Of a stretch of DNA of 24,281 nucleotides, positions 15,416-23,798 are shown one piece after another. The stretch lies in contig CAZCAC010000131.1 in assembly GCA_964496575.1 (NCBI GenBank), forward strand, positions 1 to 24,281. The letters run 5' to 3'. The stretch's first letter is position 1, and the number at the start of each line of letters is the position of its first letter. A program made the position numbers and the translations under genes. Below the pieces are notes generated by a model that saw nothing but the letters and a program-made list of their open reading frames with translations, had not been told where the DNA came from and did not search any database. The stretch is from CAZCAC01 sp964496575 (GTDB lineage: Bacteria > Planctomycetota > UBA1135 > GCA-002686595).

Positions 15416-16609
15416 TCACGGCGCCCAGGTGATGGCGTACCCGTTGCTCGCGTTGAACTCGTTGCCACAGGGCGAGTTGAAGGGGTTGCGGTACCACAGC
15501 TGGTAGTACTTGGTGTCACCGGCGGTGATGTTGCCCGCCTTGACGGAGATCGGCGTCGCCCACGCGGAGGTGTCCGAGTAGCCGCTCGCATCGGAGAAGC
15601 GTACGCCGAGGCGCTTCAGGCCACCACCGGCGCACTGCAGGCCGTCACCCCAGAGATTGCCGGGGCTGAGGTCGTTGTTGGCCTGGAAGTACAGGCCGCT
15701 CTGGTTGTTCTCGGTGTACTGGCCGATCAGCACCAGCGTGTCGTTCGAGAGGCTCGCGGTACCGGTACCGGTCAGCAGGGCGCCGGAGGTGTACTGGCCG
15801 TTCGCGCAGCCCGCACCGGCAACGGTGCCGTCGTTGTCGTTGCCACAGGGGCAGGGCGCACCGGAACCGTCACCGAAGCAATAGCCCACGCCCGGTTCGG
15901 CCTGGGCCAGCGCCGCGATCTCGGCATCGGTGAGCGCAGTGTCGTAGAGGCGAACGTCGTCGATGTGGCCCTTGTAATCGCGACCGCCGGGATGGTAGCT
16001 GTCGCCGACACGCAGCGGGCCGATCTTGGTGTCCAGGTCCAGAGTCGAACCACCGAAGGCTCCCTGCGGGACGCCGTCGATGTAGTACTCACAGCTGGCC
16101 ACCGTCGCGGGATCGGTGGCGACGACGGCGACGTGATGCCACGTACCATCGGCGACAGCGTAGGACGCGATCGCGTAGCCCCCCTGTACCTCCAGTCGCA
16201 GATCGTCACCGTCCATGCGAATGTCGAACCGGTCGCCATTGCCAGCGCCCGATCCGAGTGAGATCATCGTGCTGTACTCGTCGCCGTGGTCGCCAGCCGT
16301 GGCCTTCATCCAGAAGGCGACGGTCCGCGTGTCGCCCGCACTCCAGTCGAAGTCGTTGCCGGACACCGCTCCGTCGTCCCCGAGCGTATCGGTGGGGGGA
16401 CTCCCCGACAGATAGAGCGAACCGCCGCCCACCACGGCGTCGGTGACGACGCTGGCCGACGCACCGAAGACCGCGTCGGTCCCCACGGTGGCCGTGCCAT
16501 CGACGTCGAAGGTGTAGTGAGCGATCAACCCCGTCTGGGCGCTGGCCGAAACCGCGGTAAACAGCGCCACCGGCAGTCCAGCGACTGCCCGAGTGAGGAT
16601 TCTCTTCAT
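15416..16609 (-). CDS. Exported LamG/concanavalin-like protein with cysteine-rich C-terminal module (copy B)
   Basis: 397 residues from an ATG preceded by AAGGAG. A clear Sec signal peptide (MKRILTRAVAGLPVALFTAVSASA) is cleaved near residue 24. Residues about 25-240 are a Laminin_G_3/concanavalin A-like lectin domain: GLIAHYTFD at the front, WSAGDTRTVAFWMKATAG, DGTWHHVAVVATD, CEYYIDGVPQGAFGG, and the closing GHIDDVRLYDTALTDAEIAAL, which is the hallmark end of the family. Residues 243-397 are the module shared with three other exported proteins here: YCFGDGSGAPCPCGNDNDG, GCANG, NQSGLYFQANNDLSPGN, WGDGLQCAGG, KYYQLWYRNP, and the C-terminal ITWAP. It probably binds glycans or protein at the surface. 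The neighbouring sulfatase gene on the same strand carries the closest module copy. Confidence 0.85.
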   Translation of the reverse strand: MKRILTRAVAGLPVALFTAVSASAQTGLIAHYTFDVDGTATVGTDAVFGASASVVTDAVVGGGSLYLSGSPPTDTLGDDGAVSGNDFDWSAGDTRTVAFWMKATAGDHGDEYSTMISLGSGAGNGDRFDIRMDGDDLRLEVQGGYAIASYAVADGTWHHVAVVATDPATVASCEYYIDGVPQGAFGGSTLDLDTKIGPLRVGDSYHPGGRDYKGHIDDVRLYDTALTDAEIAALAQAEPGVGYCFGDGSGAPCPCGNDNDGTVAGAGCANGQYTSGALLTGTGTASLSNDTLVLIGQYTENNQSGLYFQANNDLSPGNLWGDGLQCAGGGLKRLGVRFSDASGYSDTSAWATPISVKAGNITAGDTKYYQLWYRNPFNSPCGNEFNASNGYAITWAP

Positions 16610-16697
16610 CGGTGGTTACTCCTTGAGAAAGGCTGAGATGCGTGAGTTCGTCGTGCTGTTCGAGCACCAACACGTCCAACCAGGCGGGAACCGGACC

Positions 16698-18989
16698 TCA
16701 CGGCCACCAGGTCACCGCCACTCCGTTCGACTGGTTGAAGTCGGACAGGCAGGGAGAATCGGTCGGATTGCGGTACCAGCACTGGTAGTACTTGGTGTCC
16801 CCCGCGGAGATGTTCCCGGCCTTGGCCGAGATCGACAGGGGGAATCCAGATGTGTTCGAGCTGCCGGTCCAGTCGGAGAAGCGAACGCCGAGGCGCCGCA
16901 GGGACCCGCCGGCGCACCGGAGACCGTCCCCCCAGGTGATGCCGGGAGAGAGGTCGTTGTCCGCCTGGAAGTAGAGGCCGCTCTGATTCGGCTCGAGCGC
17001 GGTCGTCGAGAGTAGCAGCGTGTCCGCGCTCAGGCTGGCTGCTCCGATCGCGCTCAGGCGGGCGCCCGACGGGAAGACCCCGTTCGCACAGCCGGATCCG
17101 GGGACGCTCCCGTCGTTGTCGTTGCCGCACGGGCAGGGCGTACCGCTGCCGGGATCGCCGAAGCAGTACGGGACGTGCTCGGGGATGACGGCGACGATGC
17201 AGCCGTTCCCTCCATCGGAGGCGACGTAGATGTTGCCGCCGACCACCGCCGGGGCGCCGTCGACCGTCGTCCTGGAGAGGTGCTCGGCGATGTACTCCGC
17301 TTCGGTCTCGTTGGTGAAGGCGAGCGTCGCCCCGGCGGTGAGGTCGACGGTGGAGTCGTCGTCGATCGGCTGATCTCCAGCCGTCAGGGTCACCGAGCTG
17401 GAGGCCGCGATGGAGAGGCTCGTTCGATCGGCGATGAAGAACAGCTCGAGGTGTCCACCGCCCGTGACCTCGACGTCAGGGCCGATGGTCGTTCCCGGAG
17501 CCCCGCCGATGCCGTCGTCGCCGAGCGCGGTGATCGTCGAGTTCTCGACCGTCAGCGTGTACCCGTCACCGAGCTGGAACCGACCTTGCCCGGTGAGATC
17601 GGGGATCTCGACCGGCTGGGGGGCGTCCTCGATCAGCGCGTCGTCATGGATGGTGACGTCCGGATCGATGGTCGTGACGAGCGACTGGGAGAGGTCCCAG
17701 TTCGCCTCCTCGAAGATGTCCTGGCTGCTCGCGCCGGTCCAGGTGATGCCTCCGGGAGGAGGCGGGTTGTCGTGGACCTCCCGGTAGAAGGCGCTCGTCG
17801 GGATCGGCTCCTCGGAAGTCCCGGGTCCCGACCACTTCAGGGCCAGGGCCGGCGTCGAGCTGCCGGTCCGGTAGTACAGGCGGATCGGGTGACATCCCTG
17901 CTCCAGCTTGATCGTCCCGCTGACCTGCCCGCCGGTGTGGTGATAGTCGTCGTCGATCACCATCGAGTCGTGGATCCGCAGGTGTGAGCCGGTGTCGCAG
18001 CTGAGCTTGAAGGTCCACGTCCCCGAGCTCGGGATGTTCAGGTGGCCCGTGAAGAGGAGACCCGCGTCGTCGGGGCGGGTGAGACTCGCGAGGTCTGGCC
18101 CCGCGGAAATCCCGCTCGCGACGGGAGTCATCGTCCGGAGCTCCGGCACCCACGACCAAACCCCCTCGAAGGCCTCGTGGTAGAGGCCCGCCGTCAGCGG
18201 GTACCCCACCATCGGCACGAGCTCCGAGTCGTAGGGGCGAGACGCCGACGAGTTGGGCTGGCGTACCTCGAGCACCCTCGCCTTCATTCGCTCCTGCAGC
18301 TCGTCGAAGTACGGCGAGCTCCCGACCAGGTCGGTCGTCTCCTGCGGATCCGCCCCCACGTCGAAGATCTCGAAAGGGGTAGCGTGGCTCCCAATGCCCA
18401 CGCGGATCCCCTTGTACCCGTCGACATGGATCACCTGCATCTCGCCACGCGTGCGGCCCCGGTGGCTCGGGTGGAACTCCGAGTAGCTGGGCGTGCTTCC
18501 GCTGACCTCGTACTCGACGTAGACGATCCCTTCGCGCTGCTGGCCGATCCCGGTGAGGGTGGGCAGCAGGGACACGCCGTCGCTCCGCGCTGGCACCGTC
18601 GACCCGGCGACGTCGGCAAAGGTCGCCATCCAGTCGTGGAACTGCGAGGCGCTATCGCTGACCGGCCCCGCCGGGACCGTGCCTGGCCACCGCACCAGCG
18701 TGGGCTCGCGAAGGCCGCCCTCCCAGGTGTCCCGCTTGATGCCGTCGAAGGGGCCGAAGGAGTCGAACTGGTTCGCCGCGTAGCTCACCCCCGGCGTGTA
18801 GGCCTCGCTCGCCGGCCCGTTGTCCGAGGTGAAGACGATCAGGGTCTCATCGTCGATCGAGAGATCCTGGAGCGTCTGGACGATGTCCCCCACGCAGTCG
18901 TCGATGCGCCGCACGGAGGTCGCGTGTCGTTCGGCCCCATTGCAGGGCTCCTGACACATGCGCCCCGATTCATGCAACCATCCGCTCAT
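16698..18989 (-). pseudogene. C-terminal half of a disrupted exported sulfatase (sulfatase end, PA14 domain, module C)
   Basis: A 763-residue open frame whose first 16 residues, including its ATG, come from the inserted element; genuine sequence starts at Asn17 (codon 18939-18941). Residues 17-250 are the second half of a type I sulfatase, with IVFTSDNGP (Asp56-Asn57, calcium ligands) and GIKRDTWEGGLREPTLVRWPG. Residues about 265-402 are a PA14 domain (GLLFTGHLNIPSSGTWTFKL, SHLRIHDSMVI, HPIRLYYRTGSS), usually carbohydrate binding. Residues 410-605 are a beta-rich region of unknown family. Residues 608-763 are the cysteine-rich module (YCFGDPGSGTPCPCGNDNDG ... TWWP). Without the N-terminal half it lacks the signal peptide and the formylglycine cysteine, so it cannot be an active exported sulfatase. 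The ATG within the insert could still allow a cytoplasmic fragment to be made. Confidence 0.88.
18942..18956 (+). repeat. Terminal inverted repeat, left end of the MITE-like element
   Basis: GCAGGGCTCCTGACA; with the adjacent T it matches the complement of the right end over 16 bases. Preceded by the target duplication ATT at 18939-18941. Confidence 0.85.
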
Positions 18990-19128
18990 GGCTCAGCAGG
19001 GAAACGGCGTGTCGGGCTCGCTCCCTGGTCGGTGTCGATCGCGGCCCCCGTCAAAGCGTTGCATACCTTATGACGCACCCCCTCATCGTGAATGAACGGC
19101 ATTCGGCCAATGCCGCCACTCCACGCAC

Positions 19129-20169
19129 CTATGTCAGGAGCCCTGCATTGCTCCAGCCCAGGCCGGCGTAGTCGGGGTGGACGTAGGAGTCGATCGTTCC
19201 CGACGCCGTGTTGATCATCTGCCCCGGGGTCCCGATCCACTGCACGCCCCCGGACAGCCCGCCTCCCGCCGGGTACGCCTGGGTGGGCCGGTGCAGCGCG
19301 GCGTGCGGGGTGTCGTAGGCGAGGTAGAGGAAGAAGGGCCGATCGGGGTGGTTGGTCGTCTCGTCGACGATCAGCTTCTTCGCGCGAGCGGTCCACAGAT
19401 CCGCCGTGTAGCACTTCGTCAGATCGTTCGAGATCTCCGCGTTGTTCTCCCACACCTGCTTCTTCGGCCGTGCCGCCGTGTCGTGCGCCGGGTAGTGGTT
19501 GTGCCCGTCGCCGTGGCGCACGTAGCCCATGAAGTAATCGAAGCCACGTTTCGTCGGGTACGCGGGCCAGCTCGCGGGCGAGCTGCCGCCGCCCTGCAGC
19601 CCCCACTTCCCGATCAGCGCGGTCCAGTAGCCCGCGGCCTGCAGGACGGTCGCGAGGTTGTGGTTCTCCTCGAGCTCCTTGTCGAACTGGTTGTCGCGGA
19701 CGTTCGCGTGCCCCTGGTGCACTCCGTTCATGAGGGAGGCGCGAGAGGGGGCGCAGACCGGCGCCGGGCAGTAGTGACGGTCGAGGATCAGTCCCTCGGC
19801 GGCGAGCTGGTCGAGTTCGGGAGTCTGCAGCTTCTTCGTCCCCGGGAGACCGTTCTGGTAGAGCACGCCGAGGTCGCCGTAGCCGAGGTCATCGCACAGG
19901 ATGAAGATGATGTTCGGTGGCTCGTCGCGGTCGCTCACGGGAGTCGCGGCCTGAGCCGCGCCGGCGAGACCCACCAGGAAGAGGCTGACGAGAGTCGCCG
20001 AGACCCGCCTTCGCCTCCACCAGGGGACTACCGGTGTGTCGCGCTCCGCCCCCTTCACTGGCGCCAGGGAGCGGCCAGACCGCTCGTGGCGTTGGAACTT
20101 CTCCAGTGGGGTGTTGCGTCGGGATCGCAATGTCAACTCTGATGGCAGTCGGTGGCGTGCGTTCTTCAT
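19129..20169 (-). pseudogene. N-terminal half of the disrupted exported sulfatase (catalytic cysteine half)
   Basis: 346 residues; the last five (AGLLT) are read from the inserted element, which supplies the TAG stop at 19129-19131. Native residues are 1-341. A hydrophobic export segment follows RRRR at about 52-75 (VSATLVSLFLVGLAGAAQA). It sits after an unusually long n-region, so the start may be later (a GTG at 20058 is in frame); neither start has a clear ribosome-binding site. Sulfatase motifs: PPNIIFILCDDLGYGD (Asp93-Asp94, calcium ligands), PVCAPSRASLMNG with Cys139 as the residue normally converted to formylglycine, and IGKWGLQGG. TPHAALHRP lies late in the fragment. It hydrolysed sulfate esters, probably on a polysaccharide. 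The remaining metal ligands are on the other side of the insertion, so this half alone should be inactive. Confidence 0.88.
19132..19146 (-). repeat. Terminal inverted repeat, right end of the MITE-like element
   Basis: TGTCAGGAGCCCTGC on the plus strand, the exact reverse complement of the left end. Followed by the target duplication ATT at 19147-19149. Confidence 0.85.
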
Positions 20170-20262
20170 CCGGTGCTGGTGGTCTCACGCTGGCCCCTCT
20201 GTTGGCAGAGAGTCGTCTCTGGCTTCTGTCTCTCGAGGCCGTCGAGCGGCCAGGCCAATTAA

Positions 20263-20271
20263 TGATATAAT
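20263..20271 (+). promoter_or_regulatory. Extended -10 promoter element (TGATATAAT)
   Basis: TATAAT at 20266-20271 is a perfect -10 box with the TGn extension, standing out in AT-rich sequence inside a GC-rich region. No good -35 box is seen 17 bp upstream, as is allowed for extended -10 promoters. It would start transcription near 20278, leading into the GntR-like remnant at 20335. Confidence 0.5.
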
Positions 20272-20284
20272 GCGGGACTTAATG

Positions 20285-20309
20285 TGGCACATTCTGTCAT
20301 TTTGTGCCA
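20285..20309. promoter_or_regulatory. Dyad-symmetric operator candidate TGGCACA-N11-TGTGCCA
   Basis: Two perfect 7-bp half-sites (20285-20291 and 20303-20309) are separated by 11 bases, placed just downstream of the predicted transcription start and upstream of a winged-helix regulator remnant. The layout suggests autoregulation by that regulator, and perhaps control of the divergent sulfatase. Binding is inferred from symmetry and position only. Confidence 0.45.
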
Positions 20310-20334
20310 GCCTGGGGTGCACAGTCCGGAGAGA

Positions 20335-20612
20335 ATGGTCAGCATGACTCCCGAGCAGAGCACGGATCCAGCCCTGGAGGGCGCCGCACCCCCCCTGACA
20401 CCCCTCGCGTCCCGGATCGAACAGGACATCCGCCGACGCGGGTTGGCCCCGGGCGATCCGTACCTGACCGCGGCGCAGGCCGGAGAACGCTTCCAGGTGG
20501 GACGTTCGTGTTGACCACCTACGGCCACTGGGACACAGGAGAAGAGCCGTACATCTTGAGCGTCCGGGTGAGGATGGAGGAACTGGACGAGAAGGCGAAG
20601 CGGGACGGTTGA
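20335..20612 (+). pseudogene. Remnant of a GntR-type winged-helix transcriptional regulator
   Basis: From ATG 20335 (or 20344) the frame reads MVSMTPEQSTDPALEGAAPP, then LASRIEQDIRRRGLAPGDPY and LTAAQAGERFQVGR. This is the start of a GntR winged helix (D-I-R-x-x-x-L-x-P-G-D, then the recognition-helix region). It stops at TGA 20512-20514. The wing end GTFVLTTYGHWDTGEEPYIL appears in the next frame and runs to TGA 20610-20612. The missing part is the recognition helix and wing (about 20-25 residues). The junction GGGACGT (20499-20505) fits both the left frame (V-G-R) and the right frame (G-T-F), consistent with a deletion between short direct repeats that also shifted the frame. Only 33 residues follow the wing, so an effector domain is probably lost as well. 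Divergent from the disrupted sulfatase. Confidence 0.6.
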
Positions 20613-20744
20613 GGTCAGCAGTCCCGGGTGCACTCCCGTGAAGACGAAGCCGACCGCGGGGCTACCGCAGCCGGCTCGTGAACAACTCGAAAAGCGACCC
20701 GTCAATCAGCTGTTGACCCTCCGATCAATGACACGGCATCCATA

Positions 20745-23366
20745 TCACGGGAGCCACGTGATCTCGTACCCATTCGACAGGTTGAAGTCCCAGACCCCGA
20801 GGCCGCAGGGAGGCTTCCGGATCGTCCGATAGATGCACTGGTAGCGCCTGGTGTCTCCCGGCGCGACCATGCCCGCGGCTCCGATCTCGATGGTCGTGTG
20901 AGAAGTGCCCGTCGCGTCGGAGAGGCGAACCTGGAGGTTGACCACCTGGCCGTCGGCGCAGCGTAGACCGTCGCCGAACTGGACGCCGTCGCCGCCACCC
21001 ACCGGGTCGTCGGCCTGGAAGTAGAGGCCGAAGTTGTTCGGCTCCAGGTGGGTGGTGGTCAGGACGAGAGTGTCGGTGCTGATGCTGGCGATCCCGCTCC
21101 CGGAGAGGCGTGCTCCCGACGCGAAGACTCCGTTGGCGCACCCCGACCCGGGAAGGCTCCCGTCGTTGTTGTTGACGCAGGGACAGCGGATCCCACTCCC
21201 GGGGTTGCCGACGCAGTAGATCGTTCCTGGCTCCCTGAGGAAGGCGTAGGCCGCACCGGAGAGCTGGGCGCCGTCATCGCCCTGATCTCCGTTCACGCCG
21301 GTGGCGCTGCTGCTCTCGCCCCGGGCCGAGACGACCAGCGTGTCCCCCGATGCCGCCACGGAGAAACCGAACCAGTCCTCCTCATCGGTGTTGGAGGCCT
21401 TGAGGTAGGCCCGGTGCTCCCAGGTCGCGCCGGCCCGGATGAAGACGTAGGCCGCACCCGAGGAGGGGACGCTGTTGTCGAGCTGATCGCCGTCGACTCC
21501 GAAGGCCCCGCTGGCCTCTCCGGTCGCCCCGACCACCACCTTGTCGCCCGACACCGCGACCGAGCAGCCGAAGCCGTCGTTCCCCTCGGTATTGGAGGCC
21601 TTGAGGTAGGCCAGCTGGCTCCAGCTGCTGCCGGATCGGTGGAAGAGGTAGGCGGCTCCCGATGCGAAGCAGCCATTGCCGTCGCCCGTGCCGTTCACGC
21701 CGGTCGCGCAGCCGTCCTCCACTGGCGCCGAGACCACGATCGTGTCTCCCGACACCGCCACCGAGTAGCCGAACTGGTCCCCCCAGTCGGTGTTGGAGGC
21801 CTTGAGGTAGGCCTCCTGGCTCCAGCTCGTCCCGCTCCTCCTGAACACGTAGGCCGCGCCGGAGGTGAGCTCCGAGTTGTTGCTCTGGTTGCCGTTGACG
21901 CCAGTGGCATTGCTGCCCTCCTGGCGAGCTCCGACCACGATCGTGTCGCCCGAGATCGCCACCGCGCGACCGAACAGGTCATAGGGGTCGGGGTTGGAAG
22001 CCTTGAGGTAGGCCTCCTGGCTCCAGCTCGTCCCGCTCCGCACGAACACGTAGGCCGCGCCGGCGGAGGGAACGCTGTTGTCGCTCTGGTCGCCGTTGAC
22101 GCCGGTGGCGTTGCTGCTCTCGTGGTCCGCCCCGACCACGATCGTATTCCCCGACACCGCCACCGCCAGCCCGAACCAGTCGTTCGCCTGCGCGTTGGAG
22201 GCCTTGAGGTAGGCCTCCTGGCTCCAGCTCGTCCCGCTTCGCACGAACACGTAGGCCGCGCCGGCGCTCTTGCGGCTGTTGTTGTTCTGGTCGCCGTTCA
22301 CGCCGGTGGCGCTGCTGTCCTCGTAGAGCGCGCCGACCACGATCGTGTCTCCCGACACCGCCACGGACTCGGCGAAGAGATCGAGCTCCTCGGCGTTGGA
22401 GGCCTTGAGGTAGGCCTCCTGTTTCCAGATGATCCCATCGCGCACGAACACGTAGGCCGCTCCCGCGGATAGCGCGCCGTTGTCGAGCTCGTTGCCGTTG
22501 ACGCCGGTGGCGCTGCTGTCCTCCCCGGGCGCCCCGATCACCACCGTGTCCCCCGAGACCGACACCGAGGTGCCGAACGCGTCGTGCATGCCGGTGTTCG
22601 AAGCCTTGAGGTAGGCCTGTTGCGCGACCGGGTCGATCGTCAGCGGGTAGCGCGCGCTGCGCTCGTCGATGCCGAGGCGCAGCCGGTCGCCGACGCGCTC
22701 GAAGCCCGCCTCCAGCACCCGCCCCTCGGCGTCGAACACGCGGAGACCGCGGTAGGTGAGCGCCGCGGCGCCCTCCTCGTCCAGGAAGCGAACGCCGGCT
22801 CCGTCGCCATCCACGACCGGGTGCAGCTCACCGCGCACGGCGAGCGTGAACGTCAGCGGGTCCTCTCCACCCTCCTCGCCGCTCACGGGCCGCCGCCGGA
22901 CGGTGAAGCCGTGCTCGAGCCCGCGCGAATCGTTGACGTACCACTCCTCGAGGATCGCGTCCCACTCGTAGGCGACGCGCCCCCCTTCGGCGCTGACTCG
23001 CTGCGGTCCCTGCACGGCCTGCTCGCTGCCGGCGAAGCCGTAGCTCTCGAGCTCCAGTCCCCACGTCCAGCCGCCGGAATCGGGCTCCGTCAGGGAGCCC
23101 CTGTCGTCGAACCGGGTCGACCACCGCTGCCCGGGGCTGTACGCCTGGAAACCGCCTTCCACCGGACGAGCGGCGTGGCGTGCCGCTGCGTGGGCCGCCC
23201 GCACGCCGGCCCAGTCCTCTCTCGAGAGCTCGACGGGAACCGGGCTCTCCGAGGCCCTCGTGGTGGGGAGCTCGGTCGCACGGTCGAGGACCGAGTCGGA
23301 CGATCCGCCTGGCGTCAGGGTGCAGAGGAGCAGGAACGGGGGGATCCACGAGGCGCTGACGAGCAT
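20745..23366 (-). CDS. Exported seven-bladed FG-GAP-like beta-propeller protein with cysteine-rich C-terminal module (copy D)
   Basis: 873 residues. Residues 1-20 are hydrophobic (SWIPPFLLLCTLTPGG), a probable signal peptide; the ribosome-binding site is weak (GAGAGGG). Residues about 45-248 form an N-terminal region found upstream of propellers in large exported proteins (GGFQAYSPGQRWSTRFDDRG ... RYPLTIDPVAQQ). Residues 249-717 are seven consecutive repeats of exactly 67 residues of the form AYLKASN-x4-D-x-FG-x-SVAVSGDTIVVGA ... GAAYVFVRSG, each an FG-GAP/integrin-alpha-type blade; seven blades make one closed propeller. Residues 717-873 are the cysteine-rich module (YCVGNPGSGIRCPC, GCANG, FGLYFQADD, FGDGLRCADG, ITWLP). 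Such propellers bind proteins or glycans and metal ions outside the cell. No enzymatic motif is seen. Confidence 0.88.
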   Translation of the reverse strand: MLVSASWIPPFLLLCTLTPGGSSDSVLDRATELPTTRASESPVPVELSREDWAGVRAAHAAARHAARPVEGGFQAYSPGQRWSTRFDDRGSLTEPDSGGWTWGLELESYGFAGSEQAVQGPQRVSAEGGRVAYEWDAILEEWYVNDSRGLEHGFTVRRRPVSGEEGGEDPLTFTLAVRGELHPVVDGDGAGVRFLDEEGAAALTYRGLRVFDAEGRVLEAGFERVGDRLRLGIDERSARYPLTIDPVAQQAYLKASNTGMHDAFGTSVSVSGDTVVIGAPGEDSSATGVNGNELDNGALSAGAAYVFVRDGIIWKQEAYLKASNAEELDLFAESVAVSGDTIVVGALYEDSSATGVNGDQNNNSRKSAGAAYVFVRSGTSWSQEAYLKASNAQANDWFGLAVAVSGNTIVVGADHESSNATGVNGDQSDNSVPSAGAAYVFVRSGTSWSQEAYLKASNPDPYDLFGRAVAISGDTIVVGARQEGSNATGVNGNQSNNSELTSGAAYVFRRSGTSWSQEAYLKASNTDWGDQFGYSVAVSGDTIVVSAPVEDGCATGVNGTGDGNGCFASGAAYLFHRSGSSWSQLAYLKASNTEGNDGFGCSVAVSGDKVVVGATGEASGAFGVDGDQLDNSVPSSGAAYVFIRAGATWEHRAYLKASNTDEEDWFGFSVAASGDTLVVSARGESSSATGVNGDQGDDGAQLSGAAYAFLREPGTIYCVGNPGSGIRCPCVNNNDGSLPGSGCANGVFASGARLSGSGIASISTDTLVLTTTHLEPNNFGLYFQADDPVGGGDGVQFGDGLRCADGQVVNLQVRLSDATGTSHTTIEIGAAGMVAPGDTRRYQCIYRTIRKPPCGLGVWDFNLSNGYEITWLP
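21216..22622 (-). repeat. Seven direct repeats of 201 bp encoding the propeller blades
   Basis: The marker GTTGGAGGCCTTGAGGTA (plus strand, with small variants) starts at 21390, 21591, 21792, 21993, 22194, 22395 and 22596, every interval being exactly 201 bp. The central blades (2-5) are the most alike; blades 1, 6 and 7 are more diverged. Confidence 0.9.
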
Positions 23367-23798
23367 GGTCTTACCCTCTCTCGAACGAGTTTCGAATGGG
23401 CAGGAGGCGCGCCCACTGGAGGCTCTCGGTGAGCAAGGGATCTCGCGGTCGTTCGACCGGGCGAGAGCTACATCACCGTTGCCGGCAGGGGCCGCACCTC
23501 CTCGCGTTGTTCAGATGCCGATCTTGGTATGGCGCGCTCACCGAGGGTCCTACACATTTAACCGGGGAAGATCCAGTCCAGGGTCTCCCGACCCGGAGCT
23601 TCCGGGACTGTCCCCGACGGCGGTTACCCCGCTCGGGAAGATGCAGTGGCAGGAGGCACCCGGAGGAGAATCAGTGGTGTGCACGGTTCAACAGCGTGAG
23701 ACTTGCGGATTCCGGACGCCAGATTCACCCTCGGGGGGAGGCACCGGTCACCTGGGCGGAGTGCCCATGAGAGGTTCGAATCATCCGGTCGACACACC
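23367..23798. other. 432-bp intergenic region without a supported gene
   Basis: Divergent region between the propeller gene and the membrane protein gene. Open frames here (for example plus-strand 23396-23770, rich in Arg/Gly/Ser) have no family resemblance, signal or ribosome-binding site. An imperfect palindrome, CTCGAACGAGTTTCGAA (23382-23398), lies just upstream of the propeller gene, and a more AT-rich patch (ACACATTTAACCGG, near 23551-23564) could hold a promoter. Nothing further is supported. Confidence 0.5.

Larger units (their letters stand above)
18942..19146. mobile_element. 205-bp MITE-like insertion in the sulfatase gene
   Basis: The ends are perfect 15-bp inverted repeats: GCAGGGCTCCTGACA at 18942-18956 and its complement at 19132-19146, outermost bases GC. 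They are flanked by a direct repeat ATT at 18939-18941 and 19147-19149. Removing the element plus one ATT (208 bp) joins ...GLGWSN to GAERHATSVRRIDD of the sulfatase in a single frame, which independently fixes both boundaries. The interior has no protein-coding frame with recognisable similarity, so it is non-autonomous. The 3-bp A-N-T target resembles that of some IS5-family (ISL2-like) elements, but the family is a guess. Outside the perfect ends, short matches continue (CATGCGC versus TAGGTGCG), hinting at longer imperfect termini. Confidence 0.85.

Noticed and set aside
18942..19146. The insert as a self-splicing intron or as an intein
   Set aside because: Perfect terminal inverted repeats and a 3-bp target duplication fit a transposable element. 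There is no intein coding sequence, and 205 bp is too short for a typical group I or II intron.
20285..20300. TGGCACATTCTGTCAT as a sigma-54 promoter
   Set aside because: The -24-like TGGCAC is present, but no TTGC-type -12 element follows at the right spacing, and the perfect dyad explains the same bases better.
21216..22622. Regular 201-bp repeats as a CRISPR array or satellite
   Set aside because: The repeats are coding, in frame, and correspond to beta-propeller blades; there are no short identical repeats with unique spacers.
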